Positions 8,217-17,418 of a stretch of DNA of 64,000 nt are shown here, piece by piece. Made by a program: the position numbers and the translations under genes. The stretch is taken from positions 1-64,000 of the forward strand of contig NZ_JAQPCG010000011.1 of assembly GCF_028464145.1 (NCBI RefSeq), read 5' to 3'. Below the pieces are notes generated by a model. The model was not told the DNA's origin and did not search any database. It saw only the letters and a program-made list of their open reading frames with translations. Every line of letters begins with the position of its first letter. The stretch's first letter is position 1. Source of the stretch: Maribacter sp. PR1. Lineage in GTDB: Bacteria; Bacteroidota; Bacteroidia; Flavobacteriales; Flavobacteriaceae.

Positions 8217-9458
8217 ATGAAAAATACAGTGCTACTAATTCTGATGATAATGCTCTCTTCTTGCTCAAAGAATGATGATAATTTAGAGAATGAATCACAG
8301 AATGAAACTATGAATCCGGAGAATTCAGGGGAGACCTCTCTGGTCCCTTGTGAAAATGGTTTTGCAGGGGAATATCCGTGCAACGGATATGATTTATTAG
8401 GGCATATAGCCCTTATGGAATTCGGGGCACAATCTGCTAATGATATCTGGGGATGGACCGATACAATGACCGGAAAGGAATACGCCATAATGGGCTTGGA
8501 TAACGGAACTGCATTTATCGATATTTCGGATACTGAAAACCTTATTTATCTCGGAAAACTACCAACAGCGACAACGTCCAGTTCATGGCGGGATATTAAA
8601 GTTTATGAAAATTTCGCCTACATCGTTGCAGAAGCTGAAGGACATGGTGTACAGGTGTTCGATTTGAGAAAATTGCGCAATGCAAGCGATGTTCCTTTTG
8701 AATTTGAGGAAAATGGTAGGTTTACCGATATAGGAAATGCGCACAATATCGTAATCAATGAGAATTCTGGGTATGCATATCCCGTAGGTACCGATCGGAA
8801 TGATCTATACAATGGCGGAATTCATTTTTTAGACCTTTCAAATCCTGAGTCTCCCGCAGCAGCAGGTGGTTGGGCGGAAAACGGATATACCCATGATGCC
8901 CAAGTGATTTCCTATACGGGTCCGGACACGGATTATGCAGGGGCAGAAATTTTTGTCGGGGCGAATGAATCTCAAGTTGTGGTCGTGGATATTACGGATA
9001 AAGAAAACCCACAGGAAATCGCAACACTACCTTACCCCAACATTGGTTACACACATCAAGGGTGGTTTACCGAGGATCAACGTTATTTTATTCTCGGGGA
9101 TGAATTAGATGAGATTAATTCTGGCTTCCAATCCAGAACCTTGGTTTTTGATATGTCCGATTTGGACAACCCGGTACTGCATGATACATATTTGGGACCA
9201 ACCAATGCTATAGATCACAATGGTTACGTTCTGGGAAATCAGTTTTTTCTGGCGAACTACACAGCCGGAGTCCGTGTTTTGGATATTTCTGATATAGCAG
9301 CTAAGAACATCACCGAAATAGGATTTTTTGATACGTTCCCTTTGAACAATAATACCGATTTTGACGGGGTTTGGAGTGTATATCCTTTTTTTGAAAGTGG
9401 TAAAATCGTAGTAAGTGATATTAGCAATGGTTTTTTTGTAATTAAGAAATCAGAGTAA
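8217..9458 (+). CDS. Choice-of-anchor B lipoprotein with LVIVD repeats
   Basis: The 413-residue protein has a lipoprotein signal (MKNTVLLILMIMLSSC, lipobox LSSC). It belongs to the choice-of-anchor B family: CNGYDLLGHIALMEFGAQSANDIWGW, then repeated blade motifs such as GTAFIDISDTENLIYLGKLP, IHFLDLSNPESPAAAGGW and VRVLDISDIAAKNITEIGFF, the LVIVD-type repeats of a seven-bladed propeller. It is probably displayed on the outer membrane. Its stop lies 3 bp before the next lipoprotein gene, so the two form an operon. The ligand is unknown. Confidence 0.88.
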   Translation: MKNTVLLILMIMLSSCSKNDDNLENESQNETMNPENSGETSLVPCENGFAGEYPCNGYDLLGHIALMEFGAQSANDIWGWTDTMTGKEYAIMGLDNGTAFIDISDTENLIYLGKLPTATTSSSWRDIKVYENFAYIVAEAEGHGVQVFDLRKLRNASDVPFEFEENGRFTDIGNAHNIVINENSGYAYPVGTDRNDLYNGGIHFLDLSNPESPAAAGGWAENGYTHDAQVISYTGPDTDYAGAEIFVGANESQVVVVDITDKENPQEIATLPYPNIGYTHQGWFTEDQRYFILGDELDEINSGFQSRTLVFDMSDLDNPVLHDTYLGPTNAIDHNGYVLGNQFFLANYTAGVRVLDISDIAAKNITEIGFFDTFPLNNNTDFDGVWSVYPFFESGKIVVSDISNGFFVIKKSE

Positions 9459-9461
9459 ATC

Positions 9462-10805
9462 ATGTATAAATTCTACTTGTTTTTATTATTGCTTATTGGT
9501 ATATCCTGCTCCAATGATGCTTTGGAGGATAATTTTGAAAGCAGTGGTTCCAACTTTTTGGGAAAAGTGGAATGGGTCAAGAATTTTGGAGGAAGCGGAG
9601 AGGATACGGGACAATCCATTATTCAGACTATAGACGGTGGATATGCCATTTTGGGCTTTTCTAACAGCGTAGATGGTGATTTGCAGTACAAAACGCTAGA
9701 GGTTAATGATTACTGGCTGCTCAAACTTGACGCTGAAGGTAATCTTCAATGGAACCAAACATATGGTGGATCTAAGGACGACCGTGGACAAAGTTTGGTC
9801 CAGACCTTTGACGGTGGATATGCTTTAACTGGTTATGCAATGAGTGATGATGGTGACGGTTCCGTTAATCAAGGTTTTCATGATAATTGGCTCCTAAAAC
9901 TTGATGCTTCTGGTGCTATTGAATGGGAAAAGAGCTTTGGTTTTTCAGGTCATGATCATTCCTATGATATTCTACAAACTGATGACGGTGGCTTCTTTTT
10001 TACTGGTTTTTTGGATATTACATCTGCTCGTGCCGATGGGAATACGGAAAAAGGTAACACATTGACACGTCATGGGGTAGGTGAATTCTGGGGCACCAAG
10101 ATTGACGCTTCGGCAAATTTGCAATGGAGAGGATATTTTGGGGGTAGTAACAATGACAGGTCCCATGCTGTAGTTCGTTCAGAGGATGGGGGTTTTGTAA
10201 TGGCGGGTTTTTCGGAAAGTGATGATTTCGATATTAGCAGCACACAAGGCAGCTATGATTATTGGTTGGTCAAGATAGATGGTCAGGGGAATTTTCTGTG
10301 GGAGCGCTCTTTTGGAGGCTCAGGAATTGAAATATCCTATGATATTGACAATACGCTGGACGGGGGCTATGTGGTTGCCGGTAATTCATTTAGTGTGGAT
10401 GGTGACATAGGTAATTATAAGGGGGAATCCGATTTTTGGTTGATTAAAGTGGATGATTTCGGTAAACTTATTTGGGAACGCTCTTATGGAGGAACTGGTT
10501 TTGATGCTGCCCAGGCTGTTAGGTCAAGCAAAGATGGCGGTTATTATGTGGTCGGGAACTCAAAAAGCTCAGATTTGGATGCTACATCGAATAGTGGTGA
10601 GAATGACATATGGATTATAAAAACCGATAATCAAGGAAGTCTAATTTGGCAACAAAGCTTTGGCGGAACAGGTATCGATTTTGGTTATGATGTGGTGGAA
10701 GGCCGGGACGGTAGTGTTGTCTTGGTAGGAGCGAGCCAGAGTTCTGATTTTCCGGATATAACTTCGAAAGGGAAAACAGATTTAATAATCATAAAGCTTC
10801 GGTAG
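9462..10805 (+). CDS. Lipoprotein with about eight GGSG-type propeller repeats
   Basis: The 447-residue protein has a lipoprotein signal (FYLFLLLLIGISC). The mature part is about eight repeats of 45-50 residues with the pattern W-K-FGGSGxDxGxSIxQTxDGGYxxxGxSxSxDGD...DYWLLKLDxxG. This is seen in many Bacteroidota surface proteins and is a predicted beta-propeller with acidic, possibly calcium-binding, loops. It forms an operon with the upstream choice-of-anchor B lipoprotein (3-bp gap). A structural or binding role at the cell surface is inferred. Confidence 0.82.
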   Translation: MYKFYLFLLLLIGISCSNDALEDNFESSGSNFLGKVEWVKNFGGSGEDTGQSIIQTIDGGYAILGFSNSVDGDLQYKTLEVNDYWLLKLDAEGNLQWNQTYGGSKDDRGQSLVQTFDGGYALTGYAMSDDGDGSVNQGFHDNWLLKLDASGAIEWEKSFGFSGHDHSYDILQTDDGGFFFTGFLDITSARADGNTEKGNTLTRHGVGEFWGTKIDASANLQWRGYFGGSNNDRSHAVVRSEDGGFVMAGFSESDDFDISSTQGSYDYWLVKIDGQGNFLWERSFGGSGIEISYDIDNTLDGGYVVAGNSFSVDGDIGNYKGESDFWLIKVDDFGKLIWERSYGGTGFDAAQAVRSSKDGGYYVVGNSKSSDLDATSNSGENDIWIIKTDNQGSLIWQQSFGGTGIDFGYDVVEGRDGSVVLVGASQSSDFPDITSKGKTDLIIIKLR

Positions 10806-10870
10806 AAGCTATCCTCTTTTTAGATAGAAAACACCAATAGTTTAATACGTTATAATAATGTTAGACCCTA

Positions 10871-10900
10871 TTGGAATTACTCCCCAATAAAGTATATTTG
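10871..10900 (+). promoter_or_regulatory. Promoter of the SUF operon
   Basis: TATATTTG (10893-10900) is a perfect match to the flavobacterial -7 box TAnnTTTG, with TTGG at 10871-10874 as a -33 element at 19-base spacing. It lies 31 bp upstream of the A-type carrier gene and is the only good promoter seen before sufB, sufC and sufD. Confidence 0.7.
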
Positions 10901-10931
10901 TAGACTATTTATAATTAATCCATTTTAAGAT

Positions 10932-11261
10932 ATGATTCAAGTATCGGAAACAGCAAAAAAGAAAGTGATTACCCTTATGGAAGAAGGAGGGTATGACGCT
11001 TCTAAGGACTATGTTCGAGTGGGTGTAAAAAGTGGAGGCTGCAGTGGGTTGTCCTATGAGCTTGACTTTGATAACAAAACAGAAGAAACCGATAAGGTTT
11101 TTGAGGATAACGATGTCCGTATTATTGTAGACAAAAAGAGTTTTTTATATTTAGTTGGTACGACATTGGAATATTCTGGAGGTCTAAATGGAAAAGGTTT
11201 TGTCTTCAATAATCCAAATGCACAACGAACCTGTGGTTGTGGCGAAAGTTTTTCACTATAA
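10932..11261 (+). CDS. A-type iron-sulfur carrier (SufA/IscA/ErpA family)
   Basis: This 109-residue HesB/IscA-domain protein accepts a nascent Fe-S cluster and passes it to apoproteins. It carries the three conserved cysteines: one in SGGCSGLSYELDF and two in the C-terminal RTCGCGESFSL. It starts the SUF operon, 39 bp before sufB, behind a good promoter. Whether it is the functional SufA or ErpA equivalent cannot be decided from sequence, so no firm gene symbol is given. Confidence 0.94.
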   Translation: MIQVSETAKKKVITLMEEGGYDASKDYVRVGVKSGGCSGLSYELDFDNKTEETDKVFEDNDVRIIVDKKSFLYLVGTTLEYSGGLNGKGFVFNNPNAQRTCGCGESFSL

Positions 11262-11300
11262 TCGATAATTGTACAGCTACAATTATTCAACTAAGAATTT

Positions 11301-12746
11301 ATGGCATATACTGAAGAGGAATTAAAAAAAGAATTGGAAACCAAAGAATATGAATATGGTTTCTATACAGATATAGATTCGGATACTTTCCCTGTGGGGT
11401 TAAACGAGGAGATTGTTATTGCCATCTCCAAAAAGAAAGAGGAGCCCGAGTGGATGACCAAATGGCGATTGGAAGCATTTAAAGCTTGGAAGGAAATGAA
11501 AGAACCGGAATGGGCCAATGTACGATACAAAAAGCCCGATTTTCAATCCATTTCTTATTATTCGGCACCCAATAAAAAACCAAAATACGATAGTTTGGAT
11601 GAGGTAGATCCAGAATTGCTGGACACCTTTAAGAAATTAGGGATATCCATAGATGAGCAGAAGAAATTGGCAGGGGTTGCCGTGGATATTGTAATGGACT
11701 CCGTTTCCGTTGCTACGACATTTAAGAAAACATTGGCCGAAAAAGGAATAATCTTTTGTTCCATTTCCGAAGCGATCAAGGAGCATCCGGAATTGGTGAA
11801 AAAATATATGGGCACCGTAGTTCCTAAAAAAGATAATTTCTATGCGGCTTTAAACTCCGCCGTTTTTTCAGACGGGAGTTTTTGTTACATACCCAAAGGC
11901 GTGCGTTGCCCTATGGAACTTTCCACTTACTTTAGAATTAACCAAGCGGGGACAGGACAGTTCGAAAGAACCCTAGTGGTAGCCGATGAAGGTAGCTATG
12001 TGAGTTATTTGGAAGGTTGTACGGCCCCATCAAGAGATGAGAATCAATTGCACGCAGCCGTAGTGGAACTTATAGCTCTGGATGATGCCGAGATAAAATA
12101 CTCAACGGTCCAGAATTGGTTCCCGGGGAACAAGGAAGGTAAAGGAGGTGTATACAATTTTGTGACCAAAAGAGGACTTTGTGAAAAGAACGCAAAAATT
12201 TCTTGGACACAAGTTGAGACGGGCTCTGCGGTAACTTGGAAGTATCCTTCCTGTATACTTAAAGGGGATAATTCCATTGGAGAGTTTTATTCCATCGCAG
12301 TGACCAACAACTACCAGCAGGCAGATACAGGTACCAAGATGATCCATTTGGGTAAGAACACAAAAAGTACCATTATATCCAAAGGTATTTCTGCCGGGAA
12401 GTCACAAAATAGTTATCGAGGTTTGGTACAGGTTAATAGCCGTGCCGAGAATGCTCGAAATTTTTCCCAATGCGATTCCCTTTTAATGGGCAACGAATGC
12501 GGTGCACATACATTCCCTTATATAGAAGCCAAGAATAAATCGGCCCAGATAGAACATGAGGCTACTACCAGTAAAATTGGGGAGGACCAAATTTTTTATT
12601 GTAACCAAAGGGGAATAGATACAGAAAAAGCGATAGCCTTGATTGTTAACGGATTTAGCAAGGAGGTTTTAAATAAACTTCCCATGGAGTTTGCGGTCGA
12701 AGCACAAAAACTCTTGGAAATTAGTTTGGAAGGGTCCGTAGGTTAG
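11301..12746 (+). CDS. sufB: Fe-S cluster assembly scaffold subunit SufB
   Basis: SufB is the core subunit of the SufBC2D scaffold on which Fe-S clusters are built from SufS/SufE sulfur. The 481-residue length is typical. Family landmarks include [21 protein letters not shown], the LEGCTAP segment, the beta-helix core and the C-terminal [21 protein letters not shown], whose QxRG motif is typical of SufB. It follows the A-type carrier by 39 bp. Between it and sufC lies an unrelated metallo-beta-lactamase lipoprotein gene. Confidence 0.97.
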   Translation: MAYTEEELKKELETKEYEYGFYTDIDSDTFPVGLNEEIVIAISKKKEEPEWMTKWRLEAFKAWKEMKEPEWANVRYKKPDFQSISYYSAPNKKPKYDSLDEVDPELLDTFKKLGISIDEQKKLAGVAVDIVMDSVSVATTFKKTLAEKGIIFCSISEAIKEHPELVKKYMGTVVPKKDNFYAALNSAVFSDGSFCYIPKGVRCPMELSTYFRINQAGTGQFERTLVVADEGSYVSYLEGCTAPSRDENQLHAAVVELIALDDAEIKYSTVQNWFPGNKEGKGGVYNFVTKRGLCEKNAKISWTQVETGSAVTWKYPSCILKGDNSIGEFYSIAVTNNYQQADTGTKMIHLGKNTKSTIISKGISAGKSQNSYRGLVQVNSRAENARNFSQCDSLLMGNECGAHTFPYIEAKNKSAQIEHEATTSKIGEDQIFYCNQRGIDTEKAIALIVNGFSKEVLNKLPMEFAVEAQKLLEISLEGSVG

Positions 12747-12844
12747 TTTTAAAATTACTGTCCTATTTACTTAAAGGGTTTAACCCATTAATTAAAAATA
12801 GAAGAAGAATTTAAAAGAGGTTCCACGATAATTGAAATTTATAT

Positions 12845-13711
12845 ATGAAGAAGTACTTCTTATTGTTCATGTTGGTATGTCTCACTTTTTCCTGTAAAGA
12901 GGCGAAAAAAGAAGCGAAGACGGAGGTTGCCGAAGAACCTGTACCAGAGATTAAACTCTATACTTTTGACGGAGGTACGATAATGGTGAACAACTTGGAA
13001 TTATTTTCTCAAGATACTACCTACCAAGGTCAAACAAAGGAATTTGCAGATCCTTTTTATGTAATTAGCCACCCTAAGGGAACTTTGATGTGGGATGCAG
13101 GTTTGCCCGAAATGTTGGTAGGCCAGGAACCTTTAACTGTTCCTAATGGAGCATTTACGGTTTCTAGAAAAGACTCGGTAGCCGATCAATTGAAATCAAT
13201 TGGGTTAACTCCAGATGATATTGATTTTATTGCTTTGTCCCATACACATTTTGACCATAGTGGTCACGCAAACGAAATTGAAGATGCCACTTGGTTGGTT
13301 CCCGATTTAGAGTATGATTTTGTTGCATCCGAGGCAACTGCAGCTTCCAATCCGGAATTGTACGATGCGGTAAAGGAATTAAAGGACGTACAAAAAATAG
13401 AGGGGGACTATGATGTTTTTGAGGATGGTACGGTAGTCATTAAGTCCATGCCGGGACATACGCCTGGTCATCAGGTTTTGTTTTTAGATTTGCCCGAAAA
13501 CGGACCAACCCTTTTAACCGGTGATTTATATCACCTATATGAAAATAGGGAGTTTAAAAGAGTACCTATATTTAATTTTGATGTGGAGCAAACATTGGCG
13601 AGTATGGATTCCTTTGAAGCTTTTGCAAAAGTGAAGGATGCAAAAGTTTATGTGCAACATCAAAAAGACGATTTTAATAAAATGCCAAAGGCACCTGAAT
13701 ATTTAAAGTAA
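12845..13711 (+). CDS. Metallo-beta-lactamase-fold lipoprotein, AHL-lactonase-like
   Basis: The 288-residue protein begins with a lipoprotein signal (MLVCLTFSCKEAKK). The MBL fold has the zinc motif SHTHFDHSGH, a second His in MPGHTPGHQ and the bridging Asp in LLTGDLYHLY, the arrangement of the N-acyl-homoserine lactonase subgroup. A periplasmic or outer-membrane hydrolase is predicted; the substrate is unknown. It lies between sufB and sufC, only 6 bp before sufC, so it is co-transcribed with the SUF genes although nothing in it relates to Fe-S assembly. Confidence 0.88.
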   Translation: MKKYFLLFMLVCLTFSCKEAKKEAKTEVAEEPVPEIKLYTFDGGTIMVNNLELFSQDTTYQGQTKEFADPFYVISHPKGTLMWDAGLPEMLVGQEPLTVPNGAFTVSRKDSVADQLKSIGLTPDDIDFIALSHTHFDHSGHANEIEDATWLVPDLEYDFVASEATAASNPELYDAVKELKDVQKIEGDYDVFEDGTVVIKSMPGHTPGHQVLFLDLPENGPTLLTGDLYHLYENREFKRVPIFNFDVEQTLASMDSFEAFAKVKDAKVYVQHQKDDFNKMPKAPEYLK

Positions 13712-13717
13712 AAGAAT

Positions 13718-14470
13718 ATGTTGAAAATTAGTAATCTGCATGCGCAGGTAGATGATAAGGAAATATTAAAGGGAATAAACCTTGAAGTTAAACCAGGTGA
13801 GGTTCATGCAATCATGGGACCGAACGGTTCCGGGAAAAGTACATTGGCTGAGGTCATTGCCGGGAAAGAGGAATTTGAGGTTACCCAAGGTTCCGTTGAA
13901 CTGGATGGTGAGAACTTGGAAGAGGTTGCTCCAGAGGAGCGGGCACATAAAGGTATATTTCTTTCGTTCCAATATCCCGTAGAAATTCCCGGTGTATCCG
14001 TAACCAACTTTATGAAAACGGCAATTAACGAATCCAGAAAAGCCAAGGGCTTGGAGGATATGCCCGCCAACGAAATGTTGAAGTTGATACGGGATAAATC
14101 CGAAATGTTGGAAATTGACCGTAAATTTTTGTCCAGGTCTCTAAATGAAGGTTTTTCAGGAGGGGAAAAGAAAAGAAATGAAATTTTTCAACTAGCGATG
14201 CTGGAGCCTAAGGTGGCTATTTTGGACGAAACCGACTCCGGTTTGGATATCGATGCCCTTAGAATTGTTGCCAACGGAGTTAACAAGTTAAAGAGTAAGG
14301 ATAATGCGGTAATCGTTATTACACATTACCAGCGATTATTGGATTATATAGTTCCAGACTTTGTACACGTATTGCACGATGGAAAGATCGTTAAGTCTGG
14401 AGGTAAGGAACTTGCTATGGAGCTAGAGGAGAAAGGATATGATTGGTTAAAGCAGGAAGCTGCGATTTAA
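13718..14470 (+). CDS. sufC: SUF system ATPase SufC
   Basis: SufC is the ABC-type ATPase of the cytoplasmic SufBC2D scaffold; it is not a transporter. The 250-residue protein has a Walker A GPNGSGKST, the Q-loop in FLSFQYP, the ABC signature FSGGEKKRNEIFQ and the Walker B VAILDETDSGLDID. The EKKRNEI form of the signature is characteristic of SufC. It starts 6 bp after the MBL lipoprotein gene and is followed by sufD. Confidence 0.97.
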   Translation: MLKISNLHAQVDDKEILKGINLEVKPGEVHAIMGPNGSGKSTLAEVIAGKEEFEVTQGSVELDGENLEEVAPEERAHKGIFLSFQYPVEIPGVSVTNFMKTAINESRKAKGLEDMPANEMLKLIRDKSEMLEIDRKFLSRSLNEGFSGGEKKRNEIFQLAMLEPKVAILDETDSGLDIDALRIVANGVNKLKSKDNAVIVITHYQRLLDYIVPDFVHVLHDGKIVKSGGKELAMELEEKGYDWLKQEAAI

Positions 14471-14539
14471 AGTATTGCACACAAAGTAATGCGTGTTAAC
14501 TTTTGAATGCTTTATGCCAATTACTTAAAATAGTAGAAA

Positions 14540-15856
14540 ATGGATTTAAAAGATAAATTAATTTCTTCCTTTATGGCGTTTGAGAACAACGTGGATGTAG
14601 AACATCCTGTTCACGACGTACGTGCGGAAGCAATGAAGAACTTTGAGAAAAAAGGTTTTCCCTCAAAAAAGGAGGAGGCCTGGAAATACACTTCCTTAAA
14701 CAGCCTCCAGAAAACAAATTTTAGCATCTTTCCAAAAGAGGAAAATGCATTGGAATACAAAGAGGTAAAAAAATATTTCTTGCATGAAATAGATACCTAC
14801 AAAATTGTTTTTATTGATGGTATTTATAGTTCCTACCTTTCGGAAACGACACATGACGGAGTGGATATATGTTTGATGAGTTCAGCGTTGACCAAACCTA
14901 TGTATAAACAGGTTATCGACGTATATTTTAATAAGGTTGCTTCTAAGGATGAGTCGTTGACCACGCTAAATACAGCTTTCAGTAGGGAAGGGGCATACAT
15001 TTATATTCCCAAGAATAAAATGCCGAAAAAGCCTATAGAGATCTTGCATCTCGCTACGGGGAATGAAGCTTCCTTAATGTTACAACCCCGAAATTTGGTG
15101 GTTGTAGAGGAAAATGCAGAAGTCCAGATTATAGAGCGCCATCAAAGTCTGACGACAAATGAAGTGTTGACCAATTCTGTTACCGAGATTTTTGCTGCCG
15201 AGAATGGAATCGTGGATTATTATAAGATTCAGAATGATGCTTCTACGGCTTCCTTGATAGATAACACCTACATCAACCAAAAAGATAAAAGTGTCGTCAA
15301 GGTCCACACGTTTTCCTTTGGTGGTAAGCTAATTCGTAACAACCTTAATTTCTACCAAAATGGGGAGTATATAGACTCCACAATGAAAGGGGTCACCATT
15401 TTAGGGGATAAGCAACATGTAGATCATCATACCTTGGTACACCATATAGAACCTAATTGTGAAAGTCACCAAGATTACAAGGGTATTTACGGAGATAGTG
15501 CTACAGGGGTTTTTAATGGTAAGATTATCGTAGACAAAATTGCGCAGAAAACCAACGCGTTTCAGCAGAACAATAATATTTTGGTTAGTGATAAGGCAAC
15601 GATTAACACCAAGCCCCAATTGGAGATTTTTGCAGATGATGTAAAATGTTCTCACGGTTGTACGATTGGGCAATTGGATGAAGAGGCCTTATTTTACCTA
15701 CAAACTCGGGGAATTCCCAAAAAGGAGGCCAGGGCTTTGTTGATGTACGCTTTTGCAAATAATGTACTATCATCAGTGCGGATACCAGAATTAAAGACAA
15801 GAATTAATAAGTTAATCGCTAATAAATTAGGCGTAAACCTTGGGTTCAATTTGTAA
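14540..15856 (+). CDS. sufD: Fe-S cluster assembly subunit SufD
   Basis: SufD is the partner of SufB in the SufBC2D complex and is needed for iron entry. The 438-residue protein shows the N-terminal GFPSKKEEAWKYTSL motif, the central beta-helix and the C-terminal KCSHGCTIGQLDEEALFYLQTRGI motif shared by SufB and SufD. It lies 69 bp after sufC. Its 3' end is followed within about 30 bp by a terminator-like hairpin that lies inside the first codons of the next gene. Confidence 0.96.
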   Translation: MDLKDKLISSFMAFENNVDVEHPVHDVRAEAMKNFEKKGFPSKKEEAWKYTSLNSLQKTNFSIFPKEENALEYKEVKKYFLHEIDTYKIVFIDGIYSSYLSETTHDGVDICLMSSALTKPMYKQVIDVYFNKVASKDESLTTLNTAFSREGAYIYIPKNKMPKKPIEILHLATGNEASLMLQPRNLVVVEENAEVQIIERHQSLTTNEVLTNSVTEIFAAENGIVDYYKIQNDASTASLIDNTYINQKDKSVVKVHTFSFGGKLIRNNLNFYQNGEYIDSTMKGVTILGDKQHVDHHTLVHHIEPNCESHQDYKGIYGDSATGVFNGKIIVDKIAQKTNAFQQNNNILVSDKATINTKPQLEIFADDVKCSHGCTIGQLDEEALFYLQTRGIPKKEARALLMYAFANNVLSSVRIPELKTRINKLIANKLGVNLGFNL

Positions 15857-15862
15857 AATAGG

Positions 15863-16519
15863 ATGAAATATTGCCGGATATATAGAAGAGCCGTTTTTGC
15901 AATGGCTCTTTTTTTATTTTCATATATAGGGGTACAATCTCAAGAGACCCATCTTGGGGTAAAAGGAGGATTTAATTATTCGTCCATAGTGGGAGACCTG
16001 ACTGACGGATTGAAATTTCGGTTCTCCGGTCATGGTGGTGTATTTTTGGAGATAGACTTTTACGGAAACTTTAAATTACAACCAGAGGTATTATATTCTT
16101 CCCAAGGGTTTCAATACAGTACGGATTTGGCCGCTATTCAATCAAACGGTTCCGTGGGAGAAGAAAACGATTTTAGAACCAACGTTCAGTTAAATTATAT
16201 TACTGTCCCTATTTTAGGAAAGTTTGTACTTAATGAACGTATAGACATAGAATTTGGACCACAGTTTGGGTTTTTACTCAATCAGGTAACAAAAAACAAA
16301 AATCTAGATCAAAATTCGAATATAGAAAGAAGGTCTACCGTTTCCGGGGATTTTCAATTGGATTATGGCGCCGCAGTAGGATTAGGAATAAAACTGAATG
16401 ATTACCTATCCTTGTCCCCAAGATTTTACATAGGGCTTAGAAATCGTCTTAATGCGCTCCAAGGAGCCCAAAATTACAATGCTGCTATTCAGTTATCATT
16501 GAATTATTCAATTAACTAA
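15863..16519 (+). CDS. Outer-membrane beta-barrel protein (PF13568 type)
   Basis: This 218-residue porin-like protein has a signal peptide (about 1-26, ending GVQSQ). The typical barrel start is HLGVKGGFNYS, followed by LQPEVLYSSQGFQY, INYITVPILGKF-like strands and a C-terminal aromatic strand. It is a paralogue of the gene at 17419. The start at 15863 is 6 bp after sufD and gives a full signal peptide; the internal ATG at 15902 would leave one too short. A terminator-like hairpin lies within its signal-peptide codons. A link to Fe-S assembly is not evident. Confidence 0.85.
   Translation: MKYCRIYRRAVFAMALFLFSYIGVQSQETHLGVKGGFNYSSIVGDLTDGLKFRFSGHGGVFLEIDFYGNFKLQPEVLYSSQGFQYSTDLAAIQSNGSVGEENDFRTNVQLNYITVPILGKFVLNERIDIEFGPQFGFLLNQVTKNKNLDQNSNIERRSTVSGDFQLDYGAAVGLGIKLNDYLSLSPRFYIGLRNRLNALQGAQNYNAAIQLSLNYSIN
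15886..15915 (+). terminator. Terminator-like hairpin inside the start of an OMP gene
   Basis: AAGAGCC (15886-15892) pairs with GGCTCTT (15904-15910) and is followed directly by a T-run to 15915. It lies 30 bp after the sufD stop but within codons 8-18 of the barrel gene at 15863, so it could stop or attenuate transcription before the OMP is made. Confidence 0.6.
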
Positions 16520-16609
16520 ATTAATCATTCTAATACAATGGTATCTGTTGGTAAAGTCTAAGGCTTTTTAGATATAGGTTTTTTAAGAAGGATTTAGGCT
16601 ACAATTAAC

Positions 16610-16645
16610 GGTTTGTTGAGTAATATTAACAAACCATTTTTATTT
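16610..16645 (+). terminator. Intrinsic terminator after the first OMP gene
   Basis: GGTTTGTT pairs with AACAAACC around a 10-base loop, followed by ATTTTTATTTT. It is about 90 bp after the stop at 16519 and separates this gene from the one at 16703. Confidence 0.7.
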
Positions 16646-16702
16646 TCCTACAATCTGTAAATCTACATTAGCCGAATCAACAACTAATCCAATCAATGTT
16701 CC

Positions 16703-17293
16703 ATGAAACAGCTTTTTATTACTTCGGCCTTTGTATTGTTATCATTATTGTCCTATTCTCAAGACCAAAAATGGAGTGTTGAGGCGAATTATCCAATTCA
16801 GTTAATTAAAGATAGGAGTGACCCAAAACTTGCATTTGACACTTCCTTAAAGTATCGTTTTCTGAATACAGATTTGGTACATCTTGGCTTGGACTTTAAT
16901 ATTGGTTTTGAGCGTTACAAACCGGGAGTGAATAATGATGATACTTTTAAATTTACTAATTACATACTTCAGCCAAAAGTTTTTGCTGAATTTGATTTAC
17001 CCTTTGTTCCAAAATTGCATCCTGTAGTAGGTCTTGGGTACAGTGTTTTCTTTTATGAGCAATCGGGAAGTATCAGTGGTGTACAATTGAATTCAGACAA
17101 TAATTCAGATGGAGGATTCAATTTGGAGTTAGGTGTTACATATGATATATCTAAACGTTTTTTTATACAGGCCAAATATGATTATATAAGGCTACATAAT
17201 AAAGGTGTAAGCACAATTGATGGTGAATCGTTTTCATATAACTTCACCGATAATATTGATAGACTAAAAGTAGGAGTAGGTTTACGGTTTTAA
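16703..17293 (+). CDS. Outer-membrane beta-barrel protein
   Basis: The 196-residue protein has a signal peptide (MKQLFITSAFVLLSLLSYSQ) and alternating strands typical of an eight-stranded barrel: KWSVEANYPIQLI, HPVVGLGYSVFFYEQ, NLELGVTYDISKRFFIQAKYDYIRL and the terminal RLKVGVGLRF. The final Phe is the usual BAM recognition residue. It is distinct in sequence from its two barrel neighbours. It has its own spacer on both sides (183 and 125 bp), so it is probably expressed separately. Confidence 0.82.
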   Translation: MKQLFITSAFVLLSLLSYSQDQKWSVEANYPIQLIKDRSDPKLAFDTSLKYRFLNTDLVHLGLDFNIGFERYKPGVNNDDTFKFTNYILQPKVFAEFDLPFVPKLHPVVGLGYSVFFYEQSGSISGVQLNSDNNSDGGFNLELGVTYDISKRFFIQAKYDYIRLHNKGVSTIDGESFSYNFTDNIDRLKVGVGLRF

Positions 17294-17418
17294 GCAATAA
17301 AACTTAAAGACATAAAGTGCAAAAGTTTAAGAGATAAAAAATGGTCGTTTATTGCATTTTCTATCGTTAGAAAATTTATTGGTGTAACTTTCCGTCGACA
17401 ACATGTGACTATTTTATT

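Noticed and set aside
9462..10805. Repeat-rich gene as a toxin or adhesin filament
   Set aside because: The repeats have the regular length and D/G-rich pattern of propeller blades, and the gene is in operon with another propeller lipoprotein.
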